NCBI RefSeq assembly: GCF_000735695.2
Contig: NZ_JASZ02000001.1
Coordinates: 62,001-126,000, forward strand
Source of the DNA: Kaistella haifensis DSM 19056
Lineage (GTDB): Bacteria > Bacteroidota > Bacteroidia > Flavobacteriales > Weeksellaceae
Reading direction: 5' to 3'
DNA length: 64,000 nt
Both the position numbers and the translations under genes were made by a program. Of the stretch, positions 44,090 through 51,280 are shown piece after piece (within the stretch, counting starts at the first letter, position 1; each line of letters opens with the position of its first letter). The notes below the pieces were generated by a model. It was not told the DNA's origin. It did not search any database and saw only the letters and a program-made list of their open reading frames with translations.

Positions 44090-44839
44090 ATGAATCCACT
44101 TTTTAATTATCTCTTAAAACTTGCCGACGACACTTTGATTTTCGGTCAAAGATTGGGCGAACTCTGCGGTCAAGGTCCATATCTGGAAGAAGATATTGCA
44201 CTTACGAATATTGCGCTAGATTATCTCGGTCAATCGAGTAATTTCTATAAATATGCAGCTCAAATTCAAAATGAAGGCAAAACCGAAGACGATTTAGCAT
44301 TTCTTCGTCTGGAAAAAGAATACTTGAATTGCCAACTATCAGAGCTTCCCAATGGTGACTACGCAAACACAATTTTGAAAGTTTATTTCTTTTCGCTGTA
44401 TCAAAAAATCGCCTATGAAGCATTGATGGAAAGCAGCGATGAACAAATTGCCGCCATCGCCGAAAAATCTTTGAAAGAAGTGAAATACCACTATACCCAC
44501 GCTTCGACTTGGGTGAAAATGTTTGCCGACGGAACCGAAGAAAGCAAGACACGACTAAAAAACGCTGTAGAAAACCTTTGGGAATACACCGCAGGAATGT
44601 TTGCTGAAACTAATGGTGAAAAGGATTTGGTGAAATTACACATCGTTCCGAATTCTGAAAAACTTTATGAAATTTGGAAGGAAAAAGTAACCGAAGATTT
44701 CAACAATTTCGGCATTGAAATTCCGGAAAACGCATTCATGCAAAAAGGTTCCAGAACCGGCTATCACACGGAATATTTTGGTTACATTCTTTGCGAATTG
44801 CAATATATGCAGCGAACTTACCCGAATTGTGTTTGGTAA
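44090..44839 (+). CDS. paaC: 1,2-phenylacetyl-CoA epoxidase subunit PaaC
   Basis: 249 residues; structural ferritin-like partner of PaaA. It has LLKLADDTLIFGQRLGELCGQGPYLEEDIALTNIALDYLGQ and FSLYQKIAYEALMESSDEQIAAIAEKSLKEVKYHYTHA, plus the C-terminal GRTGYHTEYFGYI-like end (SRTGYHTEYFGYILCELQYMQR). The ATG at 44090 is preferred to an in-frame TTG at 44066. The 84-base spacer before it carries degenerate AGATTCAAG-type repeats. Confidence 0.94.
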   Translation: MNPLFNYLLKLADDTLIFGQRLGELCGQGPYLEEDIALTNIALDYLGQSSNFYKYAAQIQNEGKTEDDLAFLRLEKEYLNCQLSELPNGDYANTILKVYFFSLYQKIAYEALMESSDEQIAAIAEKSLKEVKYHYTHASTWVKMFADGTEESKTRLKNAVENLWEYTAGMFAETNGEKDLVKLHIVPNSEKLYEIWKEKVTEDFNNFGIEIPENAFMQKGSRTGYHTEYFGYILCELQYMQRTYPNCVW

Positions 44840-44886
44840 TTTTTTAGTGGAACAATTAAGTAATATAGCAATTTTACAATTTTGAC

Positions 44887-45738
44887 ATGATCAAAAAATC
44901 GGTAAAAATCCTTTCTATTCTATTATTGTCCTATTTAATGATTTCATGCCAAACAATGAAGTTAGAAGTATCGGAACCAGAATCGTGGCAGGAATTTCAG
45001 AATGTTAAAGGGAAAGTTGCAGAAATTATTGTAAACACAGAGACTTATTCATCCGAAACAAAAGACACCATTGTTCAAAAAGAGAATCAACATTATTTTT
45101 TTAATAATAAAAACAAAATCATTAAAAGGATTGATATTTACAACAAAGGTATTCAACCAGATACTACAACATTCAGCTATCATAAAAATTTGTTGATAAA
45201 CTCCAACTTTAATAGTGTAAATTTTAACTCTACAAGTTATTTCTTCTACGATAAAAATAAAAAACTTACTAAAAGAAAGATTAAAACCAATAATGAATTT
45301 GTTCTGGAGAATGATTTTAAATATGACCGTAATAAGAATCTAACAGAAATCACATCATATAGCATTAATAATAAAACATTGCAAAACGAAAAATTCCTAA
45401 TTGATTATAAAAATAGAATGGTAGAAATTTTATCTTTTACCAACAATGTAAAGGATAATATAACATTAAAAAAATACTTTAATAAAAAAGGACAAACTAA
45501 AAGGGGTGAATTTATTTTTAATGATGAAAAAAATAAAAATTATTCTTTATATTCACTGATTACTTACGACAAGGCAGGAAATATTATATCTAAAAATTCC
45601 TATTATTTTACTGGTAAGCCTTACAATTCTTCCTGTTATAAATATACCTATGATAAATTGGGAAATGTGATTTCAAGCGAAATGACATCCAATAATAAAT
45701 TATTTGAAAAATCAACATATCAAATTATATATCGTTAA
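44887..45738 (+). CDS. Hypothetical lipoprotein with YD-like repeats, between paaC and paaD
   Basis: 283 residues with a lipoprotein signal (LLLSYLMISCQTM). The body has degenerate RHS/YD-like strands (FFYDKNKKLTKRKIKT, FKYDRNKNLTEITSYSI, ITYDKAGNIISKNSYYF, YTYDKLGNVISSEMTSNN). No enzyme motif. It is unrelated to phenylacetate metabolism, visibly richer in A/T than its neighbours, and separates paaC from paaD, so it is probably a later insertion. Confidence 0.7.
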   Translation: MIKKSVKILSILLLSYLMISCQTMKLEVSEPESWQEFQNVKGKVAEIIVNTETYSSETKDTIVQKENQHYFFNNKNKIIKRIDIYNKGIQPDTTTFSYHKNLLINSNFNSVNFNSTSYFFYDKNKKLTKRKIKTNNEFVLENDFKYDRNKNLTEITSYSINNKTLQNEKFLIDYKNRMVEILSFTNNVKDNITLKKYFNKKGQTKRGEFIFNDEKNKNYSLYSLITYDKAGNIISKNSYYFTGKPYNSSCYKYTYDKLGNVISSEMTSNNKLFEKSTYQIIYR

Positions 45739-45770
45739 AAGTCTGTATATAGTTTATTTATTTATAAATT

Positions 45771-46235
45771 TTGCAAAATCTCTTAAAAATATTATCCCAA
45801 ATTCCCGATCCCGAAATTCCCGTGATCAACATCGTGGAACTCGGAATTGTGCGCGAGGCAAAAATGATTTCTGAAAATGAAGCGGAAATAGTGATTACAC
45901 CGACTTATTCTGCGTGTCCGGCGATGTTTAATATTGAAGAAGACATCATCAAACTTTTTAAAGAGAAAGGAATTTCAGCGAAAGTTACTACCAAAATGTC
46001 TCCGGTTTGGACGACCGACTGGATTACCGACGAAGCTCGAGAAAAACTTCGCGCTTATGGAATTACACCGCCGGAAACAGGTTCTCACGAAGATCACCTC
46101 AACATTCCAAAAAAATGTCCACGTTGCAGCTCCGAAGACACCAAACAGATCAGCCGTTTCGGTTCCACACTTTGCAAAGCGAGTTACCAATGCAACGATT
46201 GTTTGGAACCTTTCGATTATTTTAAATGCCATTAA
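45771..46235 (+). CDS. paaD: Phenylacetyl-CoA epoxidase maturation protein PaaD
   Basis: 154 residues: LLKILSQIPDPEIPVINIVELGIVREAK (MIP18/DUF59 domain), TYSACPAMFNIEEDI, and a C-terminal zinc ribbon KKCPRCSSEDTK...CKASYQCNDCLEPFDYFKCH. Involved in maturing or sustaining the epoxidase. The start is TTG at 45771: a stop lies two codons upstream and no ATG precedes the conserved region. A TATAAATTTTG promoter-like string overlaps this start, so initiation may be weak. Confidence 0.9.
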   Translation: MQNLLKILSQIPDPEIPVINIVELGIVREAKMISENEAEIVITPTYSACPAMFNIEEDIIKLFKEKGISAKVTTKMSPVWTTDWITDEAREKLRAYGITPPETGSHEDHLNIPKKCPRCSSEDTKQISRFGSTLCKASYQCNDCLEPFDYFKCH

Positions 46236-46238
46236 TTC

Positions 46239-46354
46239 AATTTGAAAATTTCATTATTCAAAGCATTATAACCTTCATTTTTCTTAATAATTAAACTTTA
46301 TCTTTGTGAAAACGCATGATTTTCAAATCAAACTCATTGTTAAATTTTCAAATT
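46239..46354. repeat. Empty inverted repeat between paaD and paaG
   Basis: Perfect 13-base arms AATTTGAAAATTT (46239-46251) and AAATTTTCAAATT (46342-46354) enclosing 90 non-coding bases with a promoter box. The arm sequence matches the repeats around the four-helix-bundle gene 0.9 kb downstream. Confidence 0.55.
46299..46306 (+). promoter_or_regulatory. Promoter -7 box before paaG
   Basis: TATCTTTG, 55 bases before the ATG at 46362; would give the distal paa genes independent transcription. Confidence 0.45.
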
Positions 46355-46361
46355 AAAAGCT

Positions 46362-47159
46362 ATGTACACTCAACTCGAAATAGAATCTCTTCTGGAAGGT
46401 AAACTTCAAATCGCTTACCTCAATCAGCCCGAAACTTTCAACAGTTTAAACAAAATTTTACTCAAAGAGCTGCGAACCTTTGTTCATGAAGCTTCGAAAA
46501 ACCCAGAAGTACGTTGTATCGCGATTTCTGGTCGTGGAAAAGCGTTTTGTTCCGGACAAAATTTGAAAGAAGCATTATCATTAGGAAACGCTGAAGACGA
46601 CCGAATTATCCAAAAAATAGTGATCGATTATTATAATCCGTTGGTGAAAGAAATTGCACATGCAAAAAAACCGGTAGTTTCTTTGGTAAATGGTGCTGCA
46701 GTTGGAGCAGGAGCCATGTTGGCATTGATTTGTGATATTTCTTTAGCTACAGAATCATCTTATTTTTCGCAGGCATTTGTGAATATTGGTTTGATTCCAG
46801 ATACGGGAGGAACATATTGGTTACCAAAACTTTTAGGCCGTCAACAAGCAAATTATTTGGCGTTTACCGGGAAAAAACTTTCCGCAACCGAAGCGAAAAA
46901 TATGGGCTTAATTGCTGATGTTTTCCCTGACGAAAATTTCATGGAAAGTGCGATGGAAGTGCTTACAACACTTTCAAATTTACCTACGAAAGCAATTTCT
47001 TTAACGAAAAAAGCTTTCAATGAATCTTATGAAAATTCCCTAAGCGAACAGCTCGACGTTGAAGGAATTTTGCAACAAGAAGCCGCTGAAACAGAAGATT
47101 TCCGAGAAGGAGTTACCGCTTTTTTAGAAAAAAGAAAACCAAATTACAAAGGAAAATAG
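46362..47159 (+). CDS. paaG: Enoyl-CoA hydratase/isomerase family protein (PaaG-like)
   Basis: 265-residue crotonase. It has IAISGRGKAFCSGQNLKEAL, KPVVSLVNGAAVGAGAMLALICDISLATESSYFSQAFVNIGLIPDTGGTYWLPKLLG (oxyanion hole and catalytic region), and KAISLTKKAFNESY. In the phenylacetate pathway PaaG isomerises the epoxide to an oxepin-CoA; the symbol rests on context as well as sequence, since PaaF is a close paralogue. Confidence 0.85.
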   Translation: MYTQLEIESLLEGKLQIAYLNQPETFNSLNKILLKELRTFVHEASKNPEVRCIAISGRGKAFCSGQNLKEALSLGNAEDDRIIQKIVIDYYNPLVKEIAHAKKPVVSLVNGAAVGAGAMLALICDISLATESSYFSQAFVNIGLIPDTGGTYWLPKLLGRQQANYLAFTGKKLSATEAKNMGLIADVFPDENFMESAMEVLTTLSNLPTKAISLTKKAFNESYENSLSEQLDVEGILQQEAAETEDFREGVTAFLEKRKPNYKGK

Positions 47160-47162
47160 AGC

Positions 47163-47209
47163 AATTTGAAAATCAGATAATTGGTAAATTTGAAAATGAT
47201 GAGAAATGA
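47163..47209 (+). repeat. Left inverted repeat of the four-helix-bundle cassette
   Basis: Core AATTTGAAAATCAGATAATT followed by GGTAAATTTGAAAATGATG; overlaps the gene's start codon (47196). Confidence 0.75.
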
Positions 47210-47552
47210 TAAAGAAAATATAATCGTGACTAAAACTTTCGAGTTTGCTCTTCAAATTATCGAGTTTTCTGAGAACATTTTCGAACAAAAAAAATTCTCA
47301 TTGGCTAATCAGATTTTTAAGTCAGGAACTTCCATTGGCGCAAATGTTCGTGAAGCGCAAAATGCTGAAAGCAAAGCCGATTTTATTCATAAAATGAAAA
47401 TTGCTGCCAAAGAAGCGGACGAAACGGAATATTGGTTGCAATTGTGTAATAACTCGCCATATTTGAAAACTCCCGACGATTCTTTGATTTCCAATTTGAA
47501 AAATATCGTTCTAATATTATCAAAAATTATTTCTACTTCAAAACAAAAGTAA
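47196..47552 (+). CDS. Four helix bundle protein (S23/IVS-like)
   Basis: 118 residues of the four-helix-bundle family related to proteins encoded in 23S rRNA intervening sequences and to the avd accessory protein. Signature: TKTFEFALQIIEFSENI, FSLANQIFKSGTSIGANVREAQNAESKADFIHKMKIAAKEADETEYWLQL. Function unknown; binds nucleic acid in some relatives. The ATG at 47196 was chosen over an in-frame TTG at 47181. It lies inside an inverted-repeat cassette and is foreign to the paa pathway. Confidence 0.88.
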   Translation: MMRNDKENIIVTKTFEFALQIIEFSENIFEQKKFSLANQIFKSGTSIGANVREAQNAESKADFIHKMKIAAKEADETEYWLQLCNNSPYLKTPDDSLISNLKNIVLILSKIISTSKQK

Positions 47553-47572
47553 TAAATACAGTACCAATGATT

Positions 47573-47619
47573 TCACTTTGCATCATTATCAAATTTACTA
47601 ATTATCAAATTATCAAATT
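47573..47619 (-). repeat. Right inverted repeat of the four-helix-bundle cassette
   Basis: On the minus strand reads AATTTGATAATTTGATAATT then AGTAAATTTGATAATGATG; eight mismatches from the left copy. Confidence 0.75.
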
Positions 47620-48750
47620 ATGTTCATAGGAATAATCGGTTCCGGAACGATGGGGATTGGAATTGCGCAAGTGGCAGCAACTTCCGGATGCGAGGTGCTT
47701 TTGTACGATACCAATTCTGCACAAACCGAAAAATCTTTATTAATTTTAAAAAACACTTTACAAAGATTGGTCGAAAAACAGAAAATTACGCCCGAACAAA
47801 GCGAAGAAATTTTCAGTAAAATAAAACCTTGCAACGAACTTCAGGATTTTGCAACTTGTGATTTGGTTATTGAAGCCATTATTGAAAGCAAAGAAATTAA
47901 AACCAAAGTTTTTCAAAATTTAGAAGAAATAGTTTCCGAAAATTGTGTGATTGCAAGCAATACATCTTCTATTTCTATCACTTCCCTATCTTCGGAACTG
48001 AAAAATCCGGAACGTTTTATCGGAATTCATTTTTTCAATCCGGCGCCGCTGATGCCTTTGGTAGAAATCATTCCCGGACTTTTAACGAAAGAAAATTTAG
48101 CTGACGAGATTTTTAGTTTAATAAAAAGCTGGGGAAAAACTCCGGTGATAGCGAAAGATGTTCCCGGATTTATCGTGAACCGAATTGCCCGACCTTTTTA
48201 CGGCGAAGCTTTAAGAATTGTCGAAGAAAATTTGGCAACAATTGAACAAGTTGATGATGCGATGCGAACGCTGGGAAATTTCAAAATGGGACCATTTGAA
48301 TTGATGGATTTAATTGGAATTGATGTTAATTTTTCGGTTACTAAAACCGTTTATCAGGATTATTTTTTCGATCCTAAATATAAACCCAGTTTGCTTCAAC
48401 AGAGAATGAGCGAGGCAAAATTACTCGGCAGAAAAACAGGAAAAGGGTTTTACGATTATGCTGAAGGCGTGGAAAAACCTTTGCCTCAAAAAGATGAAAA
48501 ACTCTACGAGAAGATTTTCATGCGAATTATTTCAATGCTCATCAACGAAGCTGTAGAAGCCAAAAGATTGAAAATTGCCAGCGATGAAGATCTAGAATTG
48601 GCGATGCAAAAAGGCGTGAATTACCCGAAAGGACTTCTAGCTTGGGGAAAAGAAATCGGTTACGGAAAAATTTCAGAAACGCTTCAAAACTTATACGAAG
48701 AATATCAGGAAGAACGGTATCGACAAAGTCCTGCACTTCGTACAATGTAA
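47620..48750 (+). CDS. paaH: 3-hydroxyacyl-CoA dehydrogenase (PaaH-like)
   Basis: 376 residues. NAD-binding GSGTMGIGIAQVAATSGCEVLLYDTN, catalytic region IASNTSSISIT...FIGIHFFNPAPLMPLVEIIPG, and the C-terminal dimerisation domain with DVPGFIVNRIARPFYGEA. In the pathway it oxidises 3-hydroxyadipyl-CoA. The last codons (RTM, stop) are formed by an ACAATGTA octamer repeat that continues past the stop. The ATG is adjacent to the inverted-repeat cassette. Confidence 0.9.
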   Translation: MFIGIIGSGTMGIGIAQVAATSGCEVLLYDTNSAQTEKSLLILKNTLQRLVEKQKITPEQSEEIFSKIKPCNELQDFATCDLVIEAIIESKEIKTKVFQNLEEIVSENCVIASNTSSISITSLSSELKNPERFIGIHFFNPAPLMPLVEIIPGLLTKENLADEIFSLIKSWGKTPVIAKDVPGFIVNRIARPFYGEALRIVEENLATIEQVDDAMRTLGNFKMGPFELMDLIGIDVNFSVTKTVYQDYFFDPKYKPSLLQQRMSEAKLLGRKTGKGFYDYAEGVEKPLPQKDEKLYEKIFMRIISMLINEAVEAKRLKIASDEDLELAMQKGVNYPKGLLAWGKEIGYGKISETLQNLYEEYQEERYRQSPALRTM

Positions 48751-48765
48751 CAATGTAACAATGTA
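48742..48765. repeat. ACAATGTA tandem repeat over the paaH stop codon
   Basis: Three perfect ACAATGTA units starting inside the last codons of paaH, followed by a degenerate fourth (GAAAATGTA). Confidence 0.8.
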
Positions 48766-48821
48766 GAAAATGTAACAATTTGAAAATGGGCAAATTAGGA
48801 TTGAATATTCTCATTACAAAA

Positions 48822-48856
48822 TTGGTAAATTGGTAAACCGGTAGATTGGTAAATTG
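48822..48856. repeat. TTGGTAAA tandem repeat before paaI
   Basis: Four octamer units (TTGGTAAA, TTGGTAAA, CCGGTAGA, TTGGTAAA) and a partial fifth, 12 bases before the paaI ATG. Confidence 0.8.
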
Positions 48857-48867
48857 AAAATTAAATT

Positions 48868-49280
48868 ATGACTTCACACGAAACTGCCCAATACATGCTC
48901 AATCAGGATGAATTCTCTCAATGGATGGGAATAAAACTGATTGAAATCCGCGAAAAATATTGCTTAATTGAAATGCCTGTTAAACGGGAAATGATCAACG
49001 GACTGAAAACCGTTCACGGCGGTATTACTTTTTCCTTCGCCGATTCAGCACTGGCTTTTCAAGCAACAATACCAACGAAGCTTCGGTCGCACTGAATTGT
49101 ACCATCAATTTCACCAAAGCCGTGAAAATGGGCGATATTTTGAGAGCAGAAAGCGTTCTAATTTCCAACACACGTAAAACCGGAATTTACGACATCAAAA
49201 TCACGAACCAAAAACAGGAATTGGTCGCTGCTTTTCGGGGAACAGTTTATAAAGTTGATAAGAAGGTGACAGATTTGTAA
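48868..49280 (+). pseudogene. paaI: Hydroxyphenylacetyl-CoA thioesterase PaaI, frameshifted
   Basis: Hotdog thioesterase that clears dead-end CoA esters. The first 64 codons are normal (MTSHETAQYMLNQDEF...LKTVHGGITFSFADSALAF). Then a one-base loss in the T-run at 49056-49059 shifts the frame, which terminates at 49095. The other frame continues the family: SSNNTNEASVALNCTINFTKAVKMGDILRAESVLISNTRKTGIYDIKI...RGTVYKV, stop at 49278. Restoring one T gives 137 residues, normal length. Either a real lesion or a homopolymer error. Confidence 0.88.
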
Positions 49281-49306
49281 ATTCAATTCTCATAAAAATA
49301 TTTCAC

Positions 49307-49329
49307 AATTCCCATTTTGGGAATTTTTT
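49307..49329 (+). terminator. Terminator of the paa cluster
   Basis: Arms AATTCCCA / TGGGAATT around TTT, followed by a T-run; lies 27 bases past the paaI frame end and just before the higB promoter box. Confidence 0.8.
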
Positions 49330-49332
49330 TGT

Positions 49333-49340
49333 TATATTTG
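49333..49340 (+). promoter_or_regulatory. Promoter -7 box of higBA
   Basis: TATATTTG, 17 bases before the TTG start at 49358. Confidence 0.55.
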
Positions 49341-49357
49341 TATCAAATTATTTGGTT

Positions 49358-49651
49358 TTGAGAGTCATAGCGAAAAAAATTCTTCGTGAATTTTGGGAAA
49401 AACACAATGATTGTGAGCAGCAACTAAAATCGTGGTTTAAGGAAGCAAGCGTTGCAGAGTGGAAAAATGCTCACGATATCAAAAGTGAATATACTAGTGC
49501 AAGTATTTTAAATGATCAAAGAATCGTCTTTAATATTAAAGGAAATCATTATCGGCTCATTGTGAAACTCAATTACGATTATCAAATGATCTGGATTCGA
49601 TTTATTGGTACTCACGCCGAATATGATAAAATTGACGCCAACGAAATTTAA
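49358..49651 (+). CDS. higB: HigB family mRNA interferase toxin
   Basis: 97 residues, beginning RVIAKKILREFWEKHNDCEQQLKSWFKEA with TYSA-like VAEWKNAHDIKSEYTSASILNDQRIVFNIKGNHYRLIVKLNYDYQMIWIRFIGTHAEYDKID: the HigB/RelE fold, ribosome-dependent RNase. No ATG is available; TTG at 49358 matches the family N-terminus (a TTG two codons earlier is possible). The weak start would keep toxin below antitoxin. higA starts 4 bases after the stop. Confidence 0.9.
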   Translation: MRVIAKKILREFWEKHNDCEQQLKSWFKEASVAEWKNAHDIKSEYTSASILNDQRIVFNIKGNHYRLIVKLNYDYQMIWIRFIGTHAEYDKIDANEI

Positions 49652-49655
49652 AAAG

Positions 49656-50012
49656 ATGGAAATTAAACCAATCAAAACTGAACAAGATTATTCCGATGCA
49701 TTAATTAGATTGGAAGAAATTTTTGATGCAAAAAAAGGAACAAAAGAAGGCGACGAATTAGAAGTTTTAGGAATTCTCATTGAAAAATATGAAGATGAAA
49801 ACTTTCCGATTGATTTGCCAGATCCTATTGAAGCAATAAAATTCCGGATGGAACAAATGGATTATTCCCAAAATGATTTGGCAAAAGTTATCGGTTTGAA
49901 AAGCCGGGCCAGTGAAATTTTAAATAAGAAAAGAAAACTATCATTGGAAATGATCAGAAACCTGCATTCCATCATGAAAATCCCCTCAGAAGTGCTCCTT
50001 CAAGCCTATTAA
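49656..50012 (+). CDS. higA: HigA family antitoxin, XRE-type
   Basis: 118 residues: an N-terminal acidic region (ALIRLEEIFDAKKGTKEGDELEVLGILIEKYEDENFPID) that should contact the toxin, then a helix-turn-helix (MDYSQNDLAKVIGLKSRASEILNKKRKLSLEMIRNLH). Toxin-first order is typical of higBA. It probably represses the operon at the TATATTTG promoter. ATG at 49656; a longer frame overlapping higB was rejected. Confidence 0.92.
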   Translation: MEIKPIKTEQDYSDALIRLEEIFDAKKGTKEGDELEVLGILIEKYEDENFPIDLPDPIEAIKFRMEQMDYSQNDLAKVIGLKSRASEILNKKRKLSLEMIRNLHSIMKIPSEVLLQAY

Positions 50013-50037
50013 TCTTAGAAAATAATCATCAAAACTC

Positions 50038-50067
50038 AACTTCAAAAACAATTTTTGAAGTTTTTTT
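50038..50067 (+). terminator. Terminator of higBA
   Basis: Arms AACTTCAAAAA / TTTTTGAAGTT around CAA, then a T-run. Confidence 0.8.
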
Positions 50068-50075
50068 ATTTTGAT

Positions 50076-50104
50076 GTAACAAAATTCCGAACTTCGTTGT
50101 CTTA
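50076..50104 (+). promoter_or_regulatory. Candidate ECF-type promoter of the sigma factor operon
   Basis: GTAACA (50076-50081) and GTCTTA (50099-50104) with 17 bases between, ending 15 bases before the sigma factor ATG. The AAC / GTC pattern is typical of ECF promoters, suggesting autoregulation. No TAnnTTTG box is present. Confidence 0.45.
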
Positions 50105-50119
50105 CCTATAAACTAAACT

Positions 50120-50629
50120 ATGACTCACGCAATCTTTAAAGAAACGGTATTCTGTCTCAAGGATGAGATGTATCGTTTTGCAAAAAGATTTGTGATGAGC
50201 AGTGACGAAGCCGAAGATATTGTACAGGATTTAATGATAAAATTCTGGCAAAAAAAAGAAGAATTGGCCACATTCGGAAACCTGAAATCATACGCGATGA
50301 AATCGGTAAAAAACGAATGTCTGAACCGGCTAAAGCATCACGACGTGAAAATGGGTTTTGCAGATTTTCAATTTCACCGGAGCGAGCTTTACCAAATCGA
50401 AACCAATAATTTGAAAGATCAGATTCTAGGGTTCATCAGGCAACTTCCGGAGAAACAAAAAGCCGTGATTCACCTGAAAGATGTTGAAGAATATGAAATC
50501 TCGGAAATCGCAAAAATGCTAGAAATAGAAGAAAACGCAGTAAGAGTAAATTTAATGCGGGCTCGACAAAAAATTAAAGAACAAATCACCAAACTGATGA
50601 ATTATGAAAACCGACAAATCACAGGATAA
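50120..50629 (+). CDS. ECF-type RNA polymerase sigma factor
   Basis: 169 residues. Sigma region 2: MYRFAKRFVMSSDEAEDIVQDLMIKFWQKKEELATFGNLKSYAMKSVKNECLNRLKH; region 4: RQLPEKQKAVIHLKDVEEYEISEIAKMLEIEENAVRVNLMRARQKIKEQI. Directs RNA polymerase to envelope or stress promoters. Its 3' end overlaps the next gene by 26 bases, the usual sigma/anti-sigma coupling. Confidence 0.92.
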   Translation: MTHAIFKETVFCLKDEMYRFAKRFVMSSDEAEDIVQDLMIKFWQKKEELATFGNLKSYAMKSVKNECLNRLKHHDVKMGFADFQFHRSELYQIETNNLKDQILGFIRQLPEKQKAVIHLKDVEEYEISEIAKMLEIEENAVRVNLMRARQKIKEQITKLMNYENRQITG

Positions 50630-51266
50630 ATACAACGAAATCTTCCAAGAGCTCAGGGAAGAAAAGATGAACTGGGATTTCAAAGATTTCTTGGCGGAAG
50701 CTGAAAAAGAAAAAAATCCCACCATTGAAGTTTCAGAAAAGAAAAGCGCGTCTTTCCCGAAGTTTTATTGGATGGTGGCAAGTGTAGTACTGCTTGTTTC
50801 CATGGGAGTTTTCTATAATGTTTCCAACCAAAATAAGATGGATGAACAAGATCAATTGGTGAAAAATGAAATCTTAAAACAAAAAGATGATTTCGGGAAC
50901 AACAATGAAATTGTAGCCGTGCACAGCAATGATTCCCTGAAAACAGCTTCGGATAGTTTAGTTACCGACTCAGTATCCATCAGCAATGGTGAAGATGTAA
51001 TAGAAAAAATTCTTCCGAAAAGAGGTAGAATAAAAAGACAGGCGCGGCCGCAGTTTGTCGATAATTCCACACCAGAAAAATCTGCAACGGGTACAACTGC
51101 CCAAAATCCCGAATACGAATCCAACTACGTGATTATCAACGGACAAAAAATAGAAAACGAACAGGAAGCCATCGATTTAACGAAATATTCGTTCAGAATT
51201 CTTTCTGAAAACGTTTCTAAAACAGTAGCTTCAACTGAAGCAGTGAACAGCTTTATTAATGATTAA
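50604..51266 (+). CDS. Putative anti-sigma factor, single-pass membrane protein
   Basis: 220 residues with one membrane helix (FYWMVASVVLLVSMGVFY, about residues 53-70), a short cytoplasmic N-terminus (NEIFQELREEKMNWDFKDFLAEAEKEK) and a long extracytoplasmic tail ending TKYSFRILSENVSK. No zinc motif. Position (26-base overlap with the sigma gene) and topology argue for an anti-sigma factor; sequence similarity alone does not. Followed by two DUF4252 genes. Confidence 0.65.
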   Translation: MKTDKSQDKYNEIFQELREEKMNWDFKDFLAEAEKEKNPTIEVSEKKSASFPKFYWMVASVVLLVSMGVFYNVSNQNKMDEQDQLVKNEILKQKDDFGNNNEIVAVHSNDSLKTASDSLVTDSVSISNGEDVIEKILPKRGRIKRQARPQFVDNSTPEKSATGTTAQNPEYESNYVIINGQKIENEQEAIDLTKYSFRILSENVSKTVASTEAVNSFIND

Positions 51267-51280
51267 TAAAATTTAAAATC

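Larger units (their letters stand above)
47163..47619. mobile_element. Candidate four-helix-bundle cassette bounded by inverted repeats
   Basis: A 457-base unit inserted between paaG and paaH. Its ends are 47-base imperfect inverted repeats (47163-47209 and 47573-47619; 39 of 47 match). The right end abuts the paaH ATG. The only gene inside is a four-helix-bundle protein; the left repeat overlaps its first codons. No transposase. Confidence 0.55.

Noticed and set aside
45771-45800. paaD as a pseudogene lacking a start
   Set aside because: TTG is used by other genes here (murI, higB) and the rest of the protein is intact.
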